The notes below the pieces were generated by a model. It did no database searches and was not told where the DNA came from. It was given only the letters and a program-made list of their open reading frames with translations. A program made the position numbers and the translations under genes. From Acidobacteriota bacterium (GTDB taxonomy: Bacteria > Acidobacteriota > Vicinamibacteria > Vicinamibacterales > 2-12-FULL-66-21): a stretch of DNA of 51,403 bases. Positions 8,313-15,465 of the stretch are shown piece after piece. The stretch is taken from assembly GCA_013813355.1 (NCBI GenBank), contig JACCRT010000046.1, positions 1-51,403 of the forward strand. The letters are read 5' to 3'. How positions within the stretch are numbered: position 1 is the first letter of the stretch; every line of letters begins with the position of its first letter.

Positions 8313-8743
8313 TGGAGGGCGATGCACGGCTCCCGGTCGTGCTCGTCATCGAAGACGATCGGGCGGCGCGGCAGTTATACGCGATGATGCTGCAGGAGTC
8401 AGGCTGCAGGGTGGTCGAGGCCCATAACGGGCTGCAGGCCATGGAGAAAGCTGGCGATCTGCTGCCCGATGCGATCGTCACGGACCTTGGCCTGCCGGGC
8501 ATCGACGGCTTCGAGGTGTGCCGACGCCTCCAGGCGGATGAGCGAACCCGGCAGATTCCGGTCGTGGCAGTCACGGGCCGGTATGTCTCGGAGGCTGACG
8601 TCGCGCGGGCCCGGCGGCAGGGCTGCTCGACCGTACTCATCAAGCCGTTCGTGGCCGACGACCTGGTCGGCGCGGTCAAGGCCATTCTGGACACCGGATG
8701 CAGTTCTTCGACGTCGGCTGACAATCCACCCCTCCAGGGTTGA
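8309..8743 (+). CDS. single-domain response regulator embedded in the glycosyltransferase operon
   Basis: 144 residues consisting of one receiver (REC) domain and a short polar tail, with no output domain. Conserved residues are all present: acidic pocket E15-D16-D17, phosphoacceptor D59 in IVTDLGLPGIDGFE, T89 in AVTG and K112 in IKPF. The start used is the first of two adjacent ATGs, overlapping the upstream stop by 4 bp, so it is translated as part of the cluster. Stand-alone receivers act by protein-protein contact (CheY-like) or as phosphorelay intermediates. A cognate kinase is not adjacent. Its place between glycosyltransferase genes suggests that it reports on or gates production or export of the glycan, but that is inference. 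Confidence 0.85.
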   Translation: MMEGDARLPVVLVIEDDRAARQLYAMMLQESGCRVVEAHNGLQAMEKAGDLLPDAIVTDLGLPGIDGFEVCRRLQADERTRQIPVVAVTGRYVSEADVARARRQGCSTVLIKPFVADDLVGAVKAILDTGCSSSTSADNPPLQG

Positions 8744-8773
8744 CGGCGACACCACTCGGATACCGTGCGCGCC

Positions 8774-9901
8774 ATGAGAATCGTCTTTTTCTGCCATTCG
8801 CTCCTGTCGGACTGGAACCACGGCAACGCGCACTTCCTGCGCGGCGTGACGACCGAACTGCTGGAGTGCGGCCACGCCGTGGACGTCTTCGAGCCTCGCG
8901 ATGCCTGGAGTATGGTGAACCTGCTCCAGACCGAGGGCCCTGGAGCGCTCGACGATTTCCATACCGCGTATCCCCACCTGTCGGCGACCCGGTACGATCC
9001 TGACCGTCTCGACCTCGATGGCGCGCTCGCGGGAGCCGACGTGGTCATCGTCCACGAATGGAACGACCATCCGGTGGTCAGGCGGATTGGGCAGCACCGC
9101 GCGGCGGGCGGCCGGTACGTGCTGCTGTTTCACGACACGCACCATCGCTCGCTCACGGAACCGGCCGAGATGGCTCGGTACGACCTCGAGCATTACGACG
9201 GCGTGCTCGCGTTCGGCGAGGTGCTTCGTCAGCGCTACCTGTCGCAGGGGTGGGCGCGTCGTGCGTGGACGTGGCACGAAGCGGCCGACGTGCGGGTGTT
9301 CCGTCCCCTGCCACGGCCCGAGGGCCCCGGCTCCGAGGGGGACGTCGTCTGGATTGGCAACTGGGGCGACGATGAGCGATCGGCGGAGCTGCGGACATAT
9401 CTGGTTGAGCCCGTGTGGCAGCTGGGCCTGCGCGCACGGGTGCACGGGGTGCGGTACCCGGACGAGGCGCGCGAGCTGCTGGCCGATGCCGGGATCGAGT
9501 ACGCGGGCTGGCTGGCGAACTACCGCGTGCCCGAGGTGTTCGCCCGCTTCACCGCCACCGTGCACGTTCCCCGGCGCCCGTACGTCGAGGCGCTCCGCGG
9601 GATTCCGACCATCCGCATGTTCGAAGCGCTTGCGGCGGGAATCCCGCTGGTGTCGTGCTGGTGGGACGATGCCGAGCGGTTGTTCCGTCCGGGACGGGAC
9701 TACCTCCTGGCCCGGACGCCCCGCGAGATGACGCGGGCCCTTCGTGCGGTGACCTCCGAGCCGGCGTTGGCGCGCTCGCTCGCGGCGTCTGGGCTCGAGA
9801 CCATTCGCGCCGGCCATACCTGTGCGCACAGGGTGTCGGAGTTGCTGCAGATTGTCACGTCCATCCAGCAGACGGCACCGGAGACGGTGGTGCCCGCATG
9901 A
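8774..9901 (+). CDS. CgeB-family glycosyltransferase (second of three)
   Basis: 375 residues from the ATG at 8774 (MRIVFFCHSLLSDWNHGNAH); a GTG at 8765 is in frame but adds only three residues. Motifs are VDVFEPRDAWS, VIVHEWNDHPVV, VVWIGNWGDDERS opening the C-terminal domain, then VHVPRRPYVEALRGIPTIRM and FEALAAGIPLVSCWWDD, the acceptor-side CgeB block. It is separated from the response regulator by 30 bp, the only clear gap in the cluster. A weak GATACC could act as a -10 element there. It overlaps the next gene by 4 bp (9898-9901). It is a cytoplasmic GT-B fold enzyme with unknown sugar and acceptor. Confidence 0.75.
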   Translation: MRIVFFCHSLLSDWNHGNAHFLRGVTTELLECGHAVDVFEPRDAWSMVNLLQTEGPGALDDFHTAYPHLSATRYDPDRLDLDGALAGADVVIVHEWNDHPVVRRIGQHRAAGGRYVLLFHDTHHRSLTEPAEMARYDLEHYDGVLAFGEVLRQRYLSQGWARRAWTWHEAADVRVFRPLPRPEGPGSEGDVVWIGNWGDDERSAELRTYLVEPVWQLGLRARVHGVRYPDEARELLADAGIEYAGWLANYRVPEVFARFTATVHVPRRPYVEALRGIPTIRMFEALAAGIPLVSCWWDDAERLFRPGRDYLLARTPREMTRALRAVTSEPALARSLAASGLETIRAGHTCAHRVSELLQIVTSIQQTAPETVVPA

Positions 9902-11022
9902 AGATCGTGGTCCTCGGCCTGTCGATCACCTCGTCATGGGGCAACGGGCACGCGACCACGTACCGGGCGCTCGTTCGTGCCCTCGCCGCGCGCGGCCACT
10001 CCGTGCTGTTTCTCGAACGCGACGTCGAGTGGTACGCGCAGCACCGGGACCTACCGAACCCGTCGTACTGCGCGGTGCGGCTCTACGACAGCCTGGAGGC
10101 GCTCGAGGAGCGGCACGTCGCCGACCTCCGGGCGGCCGACCTCGTGATGCTGGGTTCCTACGTGCCGGACGGCATTGCCGTGGGCGATTTCGTGCTGCGC
10201 GTGGCGGGCGGCGTGACGGCGTTCTACGACATCGACACCCCGGTCACCCTCTCACGGCTGGCCGCCGGCGGCGCCGAGTATCTCGCACCGCGCCAGATCC
10301 CGCACTTCGATCTCTATCTCTCGTTCGCCGGAGGGCCCGCACTGGTGACCCTGCAGAACATGTATGGGGCACGGAGGGCACGGCCGCTGTACTGCTCGGT
10401 CGATCCCGAGCTGTATTTCCCGGCTACGACAAGAGGGGAACCCGTCTGGGATCTGGGCTACCTGGGCACCTATGGCGACGACCGCCAGCCGGTGCTGGAC
10501 CGGCTGATGCTGCAGGCGGCGGGGAGCTGGGCGGCGGGCCGCTTCGTCGTGGCCGGTCCGCAGTACCCCGACGGCATTCGCTGGCCGGCCAACGTCGAAC
10601 GGATCGAGCACCTGCCACCCACTGAACACCGCGCGTTCTACAACAGCATGCGATACACCCTCAACGTGACGCGGCGGGATATGGTGCGGGCCGGATTTTC
10701 GCCGAGCGTGAGGCTGTTCGAGGCCGCCGCCTGCGGTGTTCCGATCATCAGCGATGCCTGGATTGGGCTCGATCGCTTCTTCACCCCCGCGGTCGAGATC
10801 CTGATCGCCAACGGGCCCCGCCAGACGCTCCGCTACCTGCGCGACATCCCGGAAGCCGACCGGCGGGAGATCGGGCGGCGCGGCCGGGCCCGGGTGATGG
10901 GGGCACATACGGCTGAGCATCGTGCTATCGAACTCGAGACCTGCGTGCGCGAGGCGGGGTATCCGCAGGCTGATCCCGCCCGTACCTCCTTCAAAGACGG
11001 TGTGGAGACGTTCCTCTCATGA
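9898..11022 (+). CDS. CgeB-family glycosyltransferase (third of three)
   Basis: 374 residues, started at the ATG overlapping the upstream TGA; the longer reading frame upstream is a shadow. It begins with MKIVVLGLSITSSWGNGHAT, closely parallel to the gene at 7230 (SITSSWGNGHATTYRA versus SLVSAYWNGAATYYRG). It shares QHRDLPNP with the QHRDIPNP of that gene and keeps YDIDTPVTL, DLGYLGTYGDDRQ, LNVTRRDMVRAGFSPSVRL and EAAACGVPIISDAWIG. The parallel blocks indicate that it and the 7230 gene are paralogues from one duplication. It is probably a GT-B sugar transferase for a successive linkage. It overlaps the methyltransferase gene by 4 bp. Confidence 0.78.
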   Translation: MKIVVLGLSITSSWGNGHATTYRALVRALAARGHSVLFLERDVEWYAQHRDLPNPSYCAVRLYDSLEALEERHVADLRAADLVMLGSYVPDGIAVGDFVLRVAGGVTAFYDIDTPVTLSRLAAGGAEYLAPRQIPHFDLYLSFAGGPALVTLQNMYGARRARPLYCSVDPELYFPATTRGEPVWDLGYLGTYGDDRQPVLDRLMLQAAGSWAAGRFVVAGPQYPDGIRWPANVERIEHLPPTEHRAFYNSMRYTLNVTRRDMVRAGFSPSVRLFEAAACGVPIISDAWIGLDRFFTPAVEILIANGPRQTLRYLRDIPEADRREIGRRGRARVMGAHTAEHRAIELETCVREAGYPQADPARTSFKDGVETFLS

Positions 11023-11792
11023 GCAGCGCGGTAATGACGACGGACCAGATCAGAACGCGCGTGCGCGAGCTGGGCGACTGGTTTCACAACATGGATCTCG
11101 GTGGCGTGCAGACGGCCCCCGACCACTACCTTGGTGATTATCCGGGGGTCAAATGGCGCCGGTTCGCGAATGCGATCCCTTACGACCTGTCGGGCCGGAC
11201 CGTGCTCGACATCGGCTGCAACGCGGGGTTCTATTCGATCGAGATGAAGCGGCGCGGCGCCGATCGGGTCGTCGGGGTCGATAGTGACGAGCGGTACCTC
11301 GAACAGGCACGGTTTGCCGCCGGCATCGCGGGTGTCGAGATCGAGTTCCAGAAGATGTCGGTCTATGACGTGCCCAACCTGCGGGAGCGCTTCGACGTCG
11401 TCCTCTTCATGGGTGTGCTGTACCACCTCCGCTACCCGTTGCTCGCCCTCGACCTGTTGTTCGAGCACGTCACGCGGGATCTGGTCGTGTTCCAGTCGAT
11501 GCTGCGCGGAAACCACGAGACACGGCGGTTCGCCGAGGACTACGAGTTCGACGAGATGGAGCACTTTGACGATCCGGCCTACCCGCGGCTGTATTTCGTC
11601 GAGCACAGGTACTGCGGCGACGAGACCAACTGGTGGATCCCCAACCGCGCCTGCGCCGCGGCGATGCTGCGGAGCTCGGGTTTCGATGTCATCGGTCATC
11701 CGGAAGAAGAAGTCTTCATCTGCCAGCGCCGGAACGCCACGCCGGAGCACATGAAGCGGGAAGGGGAAAGGCCGGCGTGGTTGAAGCGGTAA
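11019..11792 (+). CDS. SAM-dependent methyltransferase of the glycosyltransferase/radical SAM cluster
   Basis: 257 residues (a start at 11034 would give MTTDQIRT). The class I methyltransferase core includes TVLDIGCNAGFYSIEMKRRGA (motif I, about residues 65-85), VVGVDSDERYL (motif II) and VLFMGVLYHLRYPLLALD. The fold resembles CmoB-type tRNA wobble-uridine enzymes. I read this gene as the TIGR04290 (Rta_06860) family, which from memory occurs beside the TIGR04295 radical SAM protein and glycosyltransferases, not beside tRNA modification genes. It probably methylates the glycan or its lipid carrier. It sits between the third CgeB-like gene and the glycosidase gene, overlapping both. Confidence 0.8.
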   Translation: MSSAVMTTDQIRTRVRELGDWFHNMDLGGVQTAPDHYLGDYPGVKWRRFANAIPYDLSGRTVLDIGCNAGFYSIEMKRRGADRVVGVDSDERYLEQARFAAGIAGVEIEFQKMSVYDVPNLRERFDVVLFMGVLYHLRYPLLALDLLFEHVTRDLVVFQSMLRGNHETRRFAEDYEFDEMEHFDDPAYPRLYFVEHRYCGDETNWWIPNRACAAAMLRSSGFDVIGHPEEEVFICQRRNATPEHMKREGERPAWLKR

Positions 11793-12661
11793 TGCTCTGG
11801 AACGAGCCGAACAACCTTTCGCACTGGGACTTCGAGATCGATCCCGAGTGGAAGCTGTTCGCCGGGCTCGTCAAGTCCGCCTCCGCGGCCGTGGCGGCGG
11901 AGCGCCCCCGGCTGTCGCGGGTGATGGGCGGGCTGTCACCCATCGATCCCTGTTTCGTCCGGACGCTGCAGGCCCATGGAGCGCTCGACGCGGTGGACGT
12001 GCTGGCCCTGCACGGGTTTCCGCTCGACTGGAACCACTGGCAGATACACGAGTGGCCCGACAAGCTGGAGGAAATCCGCGCGGTGACGAACCTGCCGCTC
12101 TGGGTGTCGGAGGTCGGCGTGTCGACGTTCGGCGCGGAAGAGGTGCAGGCCTTTGGCCTGCGCCGGACGGCCGAGCTGCTGCGGGGGCAGGTGGATCGCG
12201 TCCATTGGTACAGCCTCTATGACCTGCCGCGCGCCTGGCCCGCCACGACGAGACATCGCGAGGCCGAGGGGTCAGCCTACTACCGCCACTTCTACATGGG
12301 CCTGCTGCGCGAGGACGGCTCGCCGAAACTGGCGGCCGAACAGTTCCATGAGTTCACGCCCGATCTCGGCATCTGCCAATGGTTCCACTTCGAGGACCCA
12401 CGACTCGGCGAAGCCGTCAGATGGCTCGAACGGCTCGGCGTGCGGTACCTCCGGACGGGTCTCAGCTGGGCGGACTCGATCCGGCCGGGGGCCCAGGACT
12501 GGTTCGACCGGCAGATGCGCGCGCTCGAACCCTTTGAGGTGACGCTCACGTTCTGCTTCACGCCCGAAGGCGAGGGCATCCGGCCGAATCATACGAGCCC
12601 TCCTCGGAATGCGCAGGCCTTCGCCGACTTCTGCGCCGCGCAGATCCGGCGGTATGCGTGA
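11777..12661 (+). CDS. GH39-like glycosidase (beta-xylosidase-type), last gene of the cluster
   Basis: 294 residues. I start it at the GTG 11777, preceded by AGGGGAAAGG, because this gives MVEAVMLWNEPNN; an ATG at 11792 would begin only five codons later. The (beta/alpha)8 family features are E10 in WNEPNN as acid/base and E112 in WVSEVGVSTFG as nucleophile, with LHGFPLDWNHW and HWYSLYDLPRAWPATTRHRE between and after. The last 95 residues start a second sugar-binding-like half (GICQWFHFEDPRLGEAVRWL). No signal peptide is visible, so it may act in the cytoplasm, perhaps trimming or recycling an intermediate. It overlaps the methyltransferase gene by 16 bp and closes the operon. Confidence 0.72.
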   Translation: MVEAVMLWNEPNNLSHWDFEIDPEWKLFAGLVKSASAAVAAERPRLSRVMGGLSPIDPCFVRTLQAHGALDAVDVLALHGFPLDWNHWQIHEWPDKLEEIRAVTNLPLWVSEVGVSTFGAEEVQAFGLRRTAELLRGQVDRVHWYSLYDLPRAWPATTRHREAEGSAYYRHFYMGLLREDGSPKLAAEQFHEFTPDLGICQWFHFEDPRLGEAVRWLERLGVRYLRTGLSWADSIRPGAQDWFDRQMRALEPFEVTLTFCFTPEGEGIRPNHTSPPRNAQAFADFCAAQIRRYA

Positions 12662-12712
12662 TGGCTGTTAAGCGTCCAGTACCTGCGGCTCGATGTATGA
12701 ATCGCATCCGGG

Positions 12713-12742
12713 TGGCGGCGCGAGCCGGCGCGCCGGCCGCCA
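12713..12742 (+). terminator. strong GC hairpin after the glycan cluster
   Basis: TGGCGGC at 12713-12719 pairs with GCCGCCA at 12736-12742, and the interior holds a perfect 14-bp palindrome at 12724-12737. It is followed by GTTTACGG rather than a long T-run, so it may be a weak intrinsic terminator or a barrier. It separates the cluster from the sigma-54-type promoter 20 bases further on. Confidence 0.4.
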
Positions 12743-12760
12743 GTTTACGGGGTGTAATGG

Positions 12761-12776
12761 CTGGCACGTGAGTTGC
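12761..12776 (+). promoter_or_regulatory. sigma-54 (-24/-12) promoter
   Basis: CTGGCACG, four bases, then TTGC matches the RpoN consensus TGGCACG-N4-TTGC at every core position, with the invariant GG and GC dinucleotides separated by exactly ten bases. The expected transcription start, about 12 bases past the -12 element, falls at or next to the ATG at 12789. The mRNA would therefore be leaderless or nearly so. Confidence 0.55.
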
Positions 12777-12788
12777 GCCGAGCGAGGC

Positions 12789-13013
12789 ATGGCAAAGACC
12801 AGGAAGAAGACAGCAGGAGCCGCCCCGGATGCAGACAGGCCCGCTTCGCAGCGTGCTGGTGGGACGTCGTCGGCCAGGCTCGACAGCGAGCGCGTCGCGG
12901 CCAGAGCCTATGAACGCTACCTTGCCCGCGGCGGCGTGGACCGCCTCGCCATGGACGACTGGCTCGAGGCCGAGCGCGAGGTGAGCGAGTCGAGTGGTGA
13001 GGGCGACACGTGA
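12789..13013 (+). CDS. DUF2934 domain protein
   Basis: 74 residues, started at 12789 because a lysine-rich MAKTRKK N-terminus is typical and upstream codons cross the promoter. Residues 33-65 (DSERVAARAYERYLARGG, then a DDWLEAERE helix) are the DUF2934 signature of two short helices. The N-terminal 30 residues are basic, Ala/Pro-rich and probably disordered. The family is common in Acidobacteria and Proteobacteria and has no known function. A sigma-54-type promoter lies directly upstream, and the stop overlaps the GTG of the next gene by 4 bp, so the two form a small operon that may respond to nitrogen or stress. Confidence 0.7.
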   Translation: MAKTRKKTAGAAPDADRPASQRAGGTSSARLDSERVAARAYERYLARGGVDRLAMDDWLEAEREVSESSGEGDT

Positions 13014-13459
13014 GTCCTGACGCCGACGTTCTGGCGCGCGGCCGTGCTGCAGCTGAGCGGTCCACTCCGGCGGGCGGGCGTGTCACCAGCGAGCGAGCCA
13101 TCCTGGCAGCGCAGGGTGCCTACTTCGCGGCCACAGGGTTGTGGCCCATCTTTCACATGCGAAGTTTCGAGGCGATCACCGGCCCCAAGGTGGACCGCTG
13201 GCTGGTGAAAACCGTGGGCCTCTGCATAGCCTGCATCGGTGGCACGCTGCTCGCCGCGGCGCGCCACGATCGCGTCACCCCTGAGATCCGCGGGCTGGCA
13301 ATCTCATCGGCCTCGGCCCTCGCGGCCATCGACGTGTACTACAGCGCCACAGGCCGCATCAGCCCCATCTACCTTGCCGATGCCGTCGCGGAAGCCGGAC
13401 TTATTGCAGGGTTCGTGCGGGAGGGACGCCGCGCCGGGCGTGTGCCAACTCCAGGGTGA
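13010..13459 (+). CDS. small membrane protein, conserved hypothetical
   Basis: 149 residues from a GTG overlapping the upstream TGA. After a polar N-terminus there are about four hydrophobic segments: AILAAQGAYFAATGLWPIFH, TVGLCIACIGGTLLAAA, GLAISSASALAAIDVYYSA, and YLADAVAEAGLIAGFV. A conserved-looking MRSFEAITGPKVDRWLVKTVG stretch follows the first segment. I recognise this pattern from uncharacterised four-helix membrane proteins in soil bacteria but know no function. It is co-transcribed with the DUF2934 gene behind the sigma-54-type promoter. Confidence 0.6.
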   Translation: MSPDADVLARGRAAAERSTPAGGRVTSERAILAAQGAYFAATGLWPIFHMRSFEAITGPKVDRWLVKTVGLCIACIGGTLLAAARHDRVTPEIRGLAISSASALAAIDVYYSATGRISPIYLADAVAEAGLIAGFVREGRRAGRVPTPG

Positions 13460-13468
13460 ACCCCGTGA

Positions 13469-13801
13469 TTAGAAGAGCCGCGCCCCGGGTGCGACATCCG
13501 CTTCGGGCATCACGAGGACCACGGCGCCGTCGGCGTCGGGGACGCCCAGCGTGAGCACCTCCGATGGGAACGGGCCGATCTGGCGCGCAGGGAAGTTGAC
13601 GACCGCCAGCACCAGGCGGCCGACGAGATCGTGCAGGGCGTAGCGGACCGTCAATTGCGCCGAGGACGTCCTGGTTCCGAGCTCCGATCCGAAATCAATC
13701 CAGAGCTTGTAGGCAGGCTTCCGCGCCTCCGGAAAGGCTTCGGCGCGCAGGATGCGGCCCACCCGCACGTCCACCTTCTCGAAGTCCGCGATCGAGATCA
13801 C
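13469..13801 (-). CDS. csaA: tRNA-binding/export chaperone CsaA
   Basis: 110 residues, matching CsaA length exactly when started at the GTG 13801; the longer upstream ATG frame at 13909 adds unrelated residues. It is a single OB-fold EMAP/tRNA-binding domain with FEKVDVRVGRILRAEAFPEA, KPAYKLWIDFGSELG, RTSSAQLT, LVGRLVLAVVNFPARQIGPF and SEVLTLGVPD. The family dimerises, binds SecA and pre-proteins and is thought to act as a secretion chaperone in organisms without SecB. It faces the truncated DUF72 gene and has no operon partner. Confidence 0.85.
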   Translation of the reverse strand: MISIADFEKVDVRVGRILRAEAFPEARKPAYKLWIDFGSELGTRTSSAQLTVRYALHDLVGRLVLAVVNFPARQIGPFPSEVLTLGVPDADGAVVLVMPEADVAPGARLF

Positions 13802-13880
13802 CGGCTGGCGGCCTTGCGCCTGTAGCGGGCGCCAGGATCGCCGTCCACCAGGAGAATCCGCAGTGTGGCCATGCGGCACC

Positions 13881-14408
13881 ATGATGAGCGAAGAGGCGCG
13901 GGGAGGCAAGCGCGTGAAGAAGCTGAAGGATCCTGAAGAGCCGCTGGATCGGCTGTTCAGCCGGATGCGTCCGCTGCGGCGTCATCTCGGCCCGGTCCGT
14001 TACCAGCTTCCGCCCCGGTGGAAGCTCGACCTTCAACGGCTGGAGCAGTTTCTGCAGGCACTGCCGTCGGGTGCAAGGCACGTGGTGGAGTGTCGCGAGC
14101 CGAGCTGGTATGCGCCCGAGGCGCTCGCACTCCTCGAGCCTCGGGGGGTGGCGCTCTGCCTGCACGACATGCAGGGAACGGCGACCGGGCGCCAGCGCGT
14201 CGGCCCCCTCGTGTACGTCCGCGTCCATGGGTCCAGCGGGCGCTACAACGGCTCGTACGCCGACGATCAGCTGCCAGACTGGGCGGACTGGCTGCACGCG
14301 CAGCGCGGGTCAGGGTGCGACGTGTACGCCTGCTTCAACAACGATATCGGCGGCCATGCACCGCGGAATGCGGTGACGGTGCGCCGGTACATGGAGGCAC
14401 TCGAATGA
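13881..14408 (+). pseudogene. DUF72 family protein lacking its N-terminal third
   Basis: The readable protein (about 175 codons from the ATG at 13881) begins abruptly at the KKLKDPEEPLDRLFSRM block, which in intact DUF72 proteins follows roughly 100 residues containing the IGTSGW strand and the EINSTFY motif. The rest is typical: LGPVRYQLPPRWKLD, LPSGARHVVECREPSWY, ALCLHDMQG, VYVRVHGSSGRYNGSYAD and VYACFNNDIGGHAPRNA. The missing barrel strands are not found in another frame upstream; CsaA ends its coding region only 80 bp away. This looks like a 5' deletion with a fortuitous new start, so the product is probably non-functional. Its stop overlaps the next gene by 4 bp. Confidence 0.6.
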
Positions 14409-15427
14409 ACAGCCAGGCGATGTTCCTGCTGGGGGTGATGGGGGGCGCTGCCGCCGTCGTCGCCGGCAGCCAGGCGATCCGTCGGCGTCACGCGATCGAC
14501 TTTGCCGGGCGCGTGGTGGTGATCACCGGGGGGTCGCGGGGGCTGGGGCTGGTGCTTGCCCGCCAGCTCGCCGCCGAGGGCGCCCGCCTGTGCCTGCTGG
14601 CACGCGCCGAGGCGGAACTCGCCCGGGCGCGCGATGAACTGCTCGATTCCGGTGCGGAGGTGATGACCCTCCGCTGCGACGTCCGCCGCCGGGCAGACGT
14701 GCGGGCGGCGGTCGATCGGATTCTGGAACGCTGGTCCAGGGTGGACGTGCTCATCAACAACGCCGGCGTCATCCAGGTGGGGCCGCTCGAGCACATGACG
14801 CCCGAGGACTTCGAGAACTCGATGGCGACCCACTTCTGGGGTCCGCTGCACATGATGTACGAGATCGTTCCGGAAATGCGCCGGCGGGGATTCGGCCGAA
14901 TCGTGAACATCTCCTCGATCGGCGGCCGGGTCGCCGTCCCGCACCTCGCGCCGTATTGCGCGGGCAAGTTCGCGCTTGCAGGCCTGTCGGACGCGGTGCG
15001 TGCCGAACTGAATCAGTACGGCGTGCGCGTGACGACGGTCGCGCCGGGGTTGATGCGGACAGGCTCGCCGATGAATGCCGATATGAAGGGGCAGCATGAG
15101 GCGGAGTACGCGTGGTTTGCGATCTCCAGTTCCCTGCCAGGGCTGAGCATCTCGGCGGACGCCGCGGCGCGTCAGATCGTTGAGGCGTGCCGGCACGGCG
15201 ACCCCGAGTTGACGATCACGTTGCAGGCGCGGCTGGCGGTGATGCTGACTCATGTCGCGCCGGGCGTGGTCGGCCGCATGATGATGATCGCGAACCGGTT
15301 CTTGCCCGGCCCCGCGGGCGTGGCCGGCGATCGCCACCGGAAAGGGCGTGAGAGCGAGTCGAAGTGGGCGCCCTCGGCCGCAACGATCCTGACGAATCGC
15401 GCGGCCGCGGCGAACAACGAATGGTGA
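14405..15427 (+). CDS. membrane-anchored short-chain dehydrogenase/reductase
   Basis: 340 residues. A hydrophobic N-terminal segment (MFLLGVMGGAAAVVAGSQAI) is followed by a classical SDR domain. NADP-binding is by TGGSRGLG (about 43-50), NNAG lies at about 115, and the catalytic triad is ISS with Y-CAG-K in PYCAGKF. The APGLMRTGSP loop follows, and the C-terminal 70 residues extend beyond the usual SDR core and contain another hydrophobic stretch (LAVMLTHVAPGVVGRMMMI). Substrate is not predictable. It starts inside the stop of the DUF72 remnant, so it may depend on readthrough from that gene. Confidence 0.8.
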   Translation: MNSQAMFLLGVMGGAAAVVAGSQAIRRRHAIDFAGRVVVITGGSRGLGLVLARQLAAEGARLCLLARAEAELARARDELLDSGAEVMTLRCDVRRRADVRAAVDRILERWSRVDVLINNAGVIQVGPLEHMTPEDFENSMATHFWGPLHMMYEIVPEMRRRGFGRIVNISSIGGRVAVPHLAPYCAGKFALAGLSDAVRAELNQYGVRVTTVAPGLMRTGSPMNADMKGQHEAEYAWFAISSSLPGLSISADAAARQIVEACRHGDPELTITLQARLAVMLTHVAPGVVGRMMMIANRFLPGPAGVAGDRHRKGRESESKWAPSAATILTNRAAAANNEW

Positions 15428-15465
15428 CCGTGGGAGGAGCGATCCTCCGACCGATGACCCTTCGA

